This document shows positions 50,201 through 52,697 of a stretch of DNA of 52,697 bases, piece after piece; positions within the stretch are counted from its first letter, which is position 1, and each line of letters begins with the position of its first letter. The stretch lies in assembly GCA_951801675.1 (NCBI GenBank), contig CATONX010000016.1:1-52697 (forward strand). The letters are read 5' to 3'. Made by a program: the position numbers and the translations under genes. Origin of the DNA: an uncultured Eubacteriales bacterium. GTDB taxonomy: Bacteria; Bacillota; Clostridia; Oscillospirales; Acutalibacteraceae. Under the pieces are notes generated by a model. It worked only from the letters and a program-made list of their open reading frames with translations. It made no database searches and was not told the DNA's origin.

Positions 50201-50298
50201 TCTCTCATGTGGGGGAACTTCGGGAGCGGATTGCCGCGAAAATCGAGGTGTCTCCCGATCCCAAGGGAGGCAGCAAAGTGGAGCTGATCTGCGGATAA
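47245..50298 (+). CDS. sbcC: Exonuclease subunit SbcC
   Basis: Rad50-like ATPase of SbcCD, 1017 residues. Walker A is GPTGSGKTT near residue 35, the Q-loop region is YEQFSQVIVLPQGEF, the zinc hook is CPVCG at 509-513 in the middle of long Ala/Gln/Glu-rich coiled coils, the signature is LSGGELFLASLALAFGL and Walker B is VFIDEGFGTLD near 953. The GTG start overlaps the sbcD stop as GTGA. Coupling to sbcD is the rule in bacteria. Confidence 0.96.
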   Translation: MRPVNIVMQCFGAYLGRSEVDFLKLAGAPLFLISGPTGSGKTTLLDAMSCALYGRATGALRKDWKELRSTGASQDTPTVVEFVFSLGAERYRFARTFSERVVKKRSGATELKQESTAECFVWAADGWRLLATGLEVAQKAKELLGFTYEQFSQVIVLPQGEFRKLLTASSSEKEGILEVLFATGKWKRIAERANERANKLKEQLKQISAGLAPLLASYQVEDLSGLLEKRDACRLDGQQAKEQGALLQKALQEANVQLQEAARQKDRFDRLSSAKERQVQLRLKAEEMDGLRKRYAYGVKLKGVQPYFQMWQSAVKREEDAKKEKQESRRRESAAAAACHEAQEAANAIPRLQEEAEEKSRRLSVLERALEDAKRLTQARQAASLAAQAAEKAGKREEEAAAETTALQARIEKGENYLREQFQMYLSRLPEFSVRVQTLTAAKDALAALRSAQETERDTLAAKLAAGKQAAQAQRLLAGRRETLLQLEAASRADAAYLLASLLKEEEPCPVCGSLHHPAPARPAENVPAPKEVQAARENEQAAKDVQEAAEQELHRRETAYEAAKQALARAQESFARFEIEESAIEPALLEANERLFAAQKAQRDRPKGEALLDKLRRDLPAAKERLEQSRKDAQQAAVAAAKAQASVQELITALQGQETDTGKLTAAIGEHRLFLQQRKETAARLQEGLSQAKANLSGAREGAAAAFQAVKKASDQQVRAQAEYEHQCKAAELTPGEDPALQKELLDRLPQMEQAIAQYDKEQATVKDVIAQLQEQLSGVSVPDLENLTAKRDALSKEKAEQDAAIGRLQEREAALHEACKRAQAYCKEQEGLEEQYRTAGALAELLSGKNPRKIPVHQFVLGIMLDDIVSAANQYLFRLSRGQYNLVRMDRQGGQGYRGLDLAVLDGYRGGERSVNTLSGGELFLASLALAFGLADTVQSYAGGIRLDSVFIDEGFGTLDAQTLECVMRALSELQSGGRLIGIISHVGELRERIAAKIEVSPDPKGGSKVELICG

Positions 50299-50328
50299 AC
50301 CATCTTGCAGCAGAAGGAGGAAGAAAAC

Positions 50329-51279
50329 GTGTCCTACCAAAAGACCACCGGGTTCTTTTTGAGCGCCAACGGAATCGACCAGGTCGCCTATTATGTATAT
50401 ACGCCAGGGGAAAAGCCCTGGGCGGTGTTGCAGCTTTCCCACGGCATGTGCGAATACATCGAGCGGTATGAGCAGGTGCCTTTTCTGGAGGAAATGACCC
50501 GTGCGGGCGTTCTCGTCTGCGGAAACGACCATCTGGGCCACGGAAGGACCGCGCCCAAACAGGAGGACTTGGGGTACTTCGACCAGAAGGACGGCTGGCG
50601 CGCTCTGCCCAAGGACCTGCATCAGCTGACGGCTAAAATCCGCAGCCAGTACCCCGGTCTTCCCATATTCCTGCTGGGGCACAGCATGGGTTCCTTTGCC
50701 GCCCGGGCTTACCTGAGCCAGTACGGCCAGGAGCTGGCCGGGGCGCTGATTGTGGGTACCAGCGGGGGCGAACCTCTGGCGGGTGTCGGAATGGCGCTTG
50801 CCAAGTTCATCGGCCTATTCAAAGGAGATCGGCACCGCAGCCGTCTTATTAACGGCATGGCTTTCGGCTTTTATAACCGCAAGTATGAGCAGCACCGTTC
50901 TTCCTTTGACTGGCTCAGCCGCGATCCGCAAATTGTGGACCGGTACGTGGAGGACCCCTACTGCCATTTTCTCTTTACTCTCAACGGCTTTTATAACCTG
51001 TTTCACCTTCTAAAGACCGTTTCCAAAAAGGGATGGGCCCAAAGCGTGCCAAAGGACCTGCCCATTCTCCTGCTCAGCGGGGATATGGACCCGGTGGGCC
51101 AGTTCGGCAAAGGGGTAGAGAAGGTGTGCCGGCGCTTGCGTGAGGCCGGCGTCAAGCAGGTGGACTGCAAGCTTTATGAGGGCGGACGGCACGAGATCAT
51201 CAACGAGATCAATCGAAGCGATGTGTACGAGGACATTCTTCGTTTTCTCATTACCACGGCGAAAGGGGAAAAAGCATGA
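50329..51279 (+). CDS. Alpha/beta-hydrolase, monoacylglycerol lipase/lysophospholipase type
   Basis: A 316-residue serine hydrolase. The oxyanion region is LSHGMCEYIERYE and DHLGHGRT; the nucleophile elbow is GHSMGSFAAR with S119; the acid is in LSGDMDPVG and the His in YEGGRHEI. This is the serine aminopeptidase-S33/lysophospholipase family. The GTG at 50329 is eight bases after AGGAGG. Its stop overlaps tyrA as ATGA. A role in lipid turnover is the family expectation, not shown. Confidence 0.92.
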   Translation: MSYQKTTGFFLSANGIDQVAYYVYTPGEKPWAVLQLSHGMCEYIERYEQVPFLEEMTRAGVLVCGNDHLGHGRTAPKQEDLGYFDQKDGWRALPKDLHQLTAKIRSQYPGLPIFLLGHSMGSFAARAYLSQYGQELAGALIVGTSGGEPLAGVGMALAKFIGLFKGDRHRSRLINGMAFGFYNRKYEQHRSSFDWLSRDPQIVDRYVEDPYCHFLFTLNGFYNLFHLLKTVSKKGWAQSVPKDLPILLLSGDMDPVGQFGKGVEKVCRRLREAGVKQVDCKLYEGGRHEIINEINRSDVYEDILRFLITTAKGEKA

Positions 51280-52139
51280 ACATTGCGGTAGTGGGCCTGG
51301 GGCTGATCGGCGGGTCACTGTGCAAGGCGATCAAGCACCGCACCAAGCATCTGTGCTTCGGGCTGGACAAAAGCGGGGAAACCCTGCACGCCGCCTTAAA
51401 CCAGGGGGCCATCGACCGGGCCATTGCGCCTGAGGACCTGTCCCAGGCGGACCTGACTATGGTCTGCCTTCACCCCCGTCAGACCATAGACTTTATCCTG
51501 GAAAACACCGCCCATTTCCGCCCGGGCAGCATTGTGGCGGATGTGTGCGGCGTAAAAAAGGCGGTGGTGGACCAGGTGACCCTTCCTCTGCGGGAAAGAG
51601 GCGTCGCCTTTGTGGGGACCCATCCCATGGCGGGACGGGAGTTTTCCGGCTTTGCCTATTCGCTCGACAGCCTTTTTGACCGGGCGAGCTTTATCATCAC
51701 CCCGTCGGCGGATACCCCTGCCCCCAGTATCGACGCGGTAGAGGCACTGGCAAAGGAAATCGGGTTTGCCCGGATCGTGCTGACCACCCCCCAGGAGCAC
51801 GACCGGATTATCGCCTTTACCTCCCAGCTTGCCCATGTAGTGTCCAACGCGTACGTCAAAAGCCCCACCCTGAAAAAGCAGGGCGGCTTTACCGGCGGCA
51901 GCTTCCAGGACCTGACCCGGGTGGCCAAGCTCAATGAGGACATGTGGACCACCCTGTTTTTGATGAACAAGGACCCGCTTCTGGCGGAAATCGACTGCAT
52001 TCTCGAAAAGCTCACCGAATATCGTCAGGCAATTGAAAACGAAGACGCCGACGGGCTGCGCACCCTGCTTCGGGAGGGACGGGAGTTAAAGGAAGAAAGC
52101 TTGCTTGAAGCGAAGGAAATAAAAAAGGCCGCGCCGTGA
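51276..52139 (+). CDS. tyrA: Prephenate dehydrogenase
   Basis: NAD(P)-dependent enzyme of tyrosine synthesis, 287 residues. The Rossmann motif is GLGLIGGSL at residue 7, and THPMAGREFSGF and PQEHDRIIAFTSQLAHVVSNAY are family blocks. No ACT or chorismate mutase domain is fused. It is coupled to the lipase gene by a four-base overlap. The other aromatic genes are not in the window. Its last codons lie within a terminator. Confidence 0.93.
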   Translation: MNIAVVGLGLIGGSLCKAIKHRTKHLCFGLDKSGETLHAALNQGAIDRAIAPEDLSQADLTMVCLHPRQTIDFILENTAHFRPGSIVADVCGVKKAVVDQVTLPLRERGVAFVGTHPMAGREFSGFAYSLDSLFDRASFIITPSADTPAPSIDAVEALAKEIGFARIVLTTPQEHDRIIAFTSQLAHVVSNAYVKSPTLKKQGGFTGGSFQDLTRVAKLNEDMWTTLFLMNKDPLLAEIDCILEKLTEYRQAIENEDADGLRTLLREGRELKEESLLEAKEIKKAAP

Positions 52140-52154
52140 CGGGCGGCCTTTTTT
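52121..52154 (+). terminator. Terminator overlapping the tyrA stop
   Basis: AAAAAAGGCCGC (52121-52132) pairs with GCGGCCTTTTTT (52143-52154) around a 10-base loop. The left arm is coding sequence. Confidence 0.9.
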
Positions 52155-52175
52155 ATTTGCCGGAGAGTCCAATAA

Positions 52176-52219
52176 AAAACAAGCCGACGAAGAAAGGCTA
52201 TTCTTCGTCGGCTTGTTTT
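52176..52219. terminator. Terminator overlapping the end of the ribbon-helix-helix gene
   Basis: A 19-bp perfect stem (52176-52194 with 52201-52219) with a 6-base loop. The right arm encodes the last residues of the minus-strand gene. Confidence 0.9.
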
Positions 52220-52386
52220 GTTAAATCCGGGATATGGTCAAGAGCGTAATCAATGCATTGATTGATAAACTCACTTCTACTTAAATTATATTTGCATGCC
52301 AATTTATCGATTCTTTCTAGCTTTTCAAAATCGATCCGAATGGTAATGGGATCTTTCTTATATGGCTTTGGGACAAAATCAGACAT
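52198..52386 (-). CDS. Ribbon-helix-helix (CopG/Arc-like) DNA-binding protein
   Basis: A 62-residue protein. KDPITIRIDFEKLERIDKLACKYNLSRSEFINQCIDYAL has the strand-helix-helix pattern: ITIRI as the DNA-contacting strand, then two helices joined by NLSRSEF. AGGTGAG lies seven bases before the ATG at 52386; a GTG four codons earlier has no ribosome site. It diverges from the SLOG-family gene across a repeat-rich interval and is the natural candidate to bind it. The local DNA is more AT rich than the rest, which suggests accessory origin. Confidence 0.82.
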   Translation of the reverse strand: MSDFVPKPYKKDPITIRIDFEKLERIDKLACKYNLSRSEFINQCIDYALDHIPDLTKQADEE

Positions 52387-52422
52387 ATTTCCACTCACCT
52401 CTTGCCATAAGTATATGGTTTA

Positions 52423-52470
52423 TTGTATTCTAAATATAGAGTCTATATTCGAATACAATTTAGAATACAA
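52423..52470. promoter_or_regulatory. Nested inverted repeats, candidate operator and divergent promoter
   Basis: A 13-base perfect inverted repeat (TTGTATTCTAAAT at 52423-52435 and ATTTAGAATACAA at 52458-52470) encloses a second one (AATATAGA-G-TCTATATT at 52433-52449). The 8-base unit GAATACAA occurs three times, at 52451-52458, 52463-52470 and inverted at 52423-52430. On each strand TTGTAT could act as -35, with AT-rich -10 candidates 17 bases later. Confidence 0.7.
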
Positions 52471-52482
52471 AGAGGTGCTGTT

Positions 52483-52697
52483 ATGAAAAAACAAACATGT
52501 TGCTTCACCGGACACAGAAAAATTCCCTCTGAACAACATGAGGAGATTAGAAAACGGCTTAAGTCCGAAATTACGGCGATGATTCAACAAGGCGTCATCT
52601 ATTTTGGAGCTGGCGGCGCTTTGGAATTTGATACCATGGCTGCTCAAACGGTACTTGCGTTAAGAGAGCAATATCCGCAAATCAAGCTAATCCTGGT
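52483..52697 (+). CDS. SLOG-family protein (YpsA/DUF1273-like), N-terminal part
   Basis: The gene runs off the right edge; 71 residues are visible. CCFTGHRKIP at the start and GAGGALEFDTMAAQTVLALREQYP are the nucleotide-binding Rossmann motifs of the SLOG superfamily, DUF1273/YpsA-like branch. AGAGGTG precedes the ATG at 52483. Members are thought to bind nucleotide-derived ligands, and some occur in defence or plasmid contexts; nothing here decides the role. It diverges from a ribbon-helix-helix gene. Confidence 0.85.
   Translation, partial: MKKQTCCFTGHRKIPSEQHEEIRKRLKSEITAMIQQGVIYFGAGGALEFDTMAAQTVLALREQYPQIKLIL

Noticed and set aside
1-52697. tRNA, rRNA, CRISPR array, insertion sequence or prophage
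   Set aside because: I read both strands for cloverleaf ends, regular repeat-spacer units, transposase motifs and phage structural genes and found none.

Overview
The window is about 52.7 kb of fairly GC-rich, gene-dense chromosome from a low-branching Firmicute of the class Clostridia. The evidence is: a complete spoIIAA-spoIIAB-sigF sporulation operon; strong AGGAGG ribosome sites; frequent GTG and TTG starts; canonical TTGACA/TATAAT-type promoters; a GatB-type amidotransferase; a B. subtilis-like valS...folC neighbourhood; and a single-membrane style of lipoprotein and cell-wall genes. The GC content and gene repertoire fit the Ruminococcaceae/Oscillospiraceae side of Clostridia, but this is an inference. 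No tRNA, rRNA, CRISPR array, complete prophage or insertion sequence was found.

Layout. 1-1.5 kb: end of gatA and all of gatB. 1.6-8.1 kb: a five-gene Dpp/Nik-type ABC importer operon whose last gene overlaps an RlmD-type 23S rRNA methyltransferase. 8.1-9.8 kb: an anion-permease-like protein and an unrecognised small protein. 9.9-12.9 kb: a MarR regulator with its operator-like palindrome, and a fused MacB-like ABC protein. 13-18 kb: a 1028-residue GAF-PAS-GGDEF-PAS-GGDEF-EAL protein and a polysaccharide flippase. 18-19 kb: a 1-phosphofructokinase-type PfkB kinase. 19.2-22.9 kb: a pyridoxamine-oxidase-fold protein divergent from an HxlR regulator, then an ABC exporter and azlCD. 23-25.1 kb: a fusion of a PTS EIIC membrane module to an EAL domain. 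25.4-26.4 kb: a secreted SH3-SH3-M23 peptidase. 26.7-31.4 kb: valS, an esterase and folC with overlapping ends. 31.4-32.9 kb: the spoIIA operon. 33-34.4 kb: a more AT-rich pocket with a GNAT and a DUF4180 gene. 34.4-37 kb: lepB and an ABC-F ATPase. 37-41.8 kb: AraC regulator, family-4 uracil-DNA glycosylase, phosphoglucomutase-type enzyme and an SDR epimerase. 41.8-45.2 kb: a WbpM/CapD-like nucleotide-sugar dehydratase and a D,D-carboxypeptidase. 45.4-52.1 kb: metallophosphoesterase, sbcD, sbcC, lipase, tyrA. 52.2 kb to end: a ribbon-helix-helix gene divergent from a SLOG-family gene that runs off the window.

Themes. Two large cyclic-di-GMP proteins lie within 10 kb of each other; one of them couples a sugar-permease fold to a phosphodiesterase. 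Cell-envelope functions recur (flippase, nucleotide-sugar dehydratase, PBP5-type carboxypeptidase, M23 hydrolase, signal peptidase). Several divergent gene pairs share compact control regions with inverted repeats. The most unusual items are the EIIC-EAL fusion, the SAC in place of SxN in the carboxypeptidase, a symmetric 55-base hairpin at 25232-25286, two face-to-face promoter pairs, and the repeat-rich operator between the ribbon-helix-helix and SLOG genes. I did not find a clearly new multi-gene system; most of the window is ordinary core chromosome.
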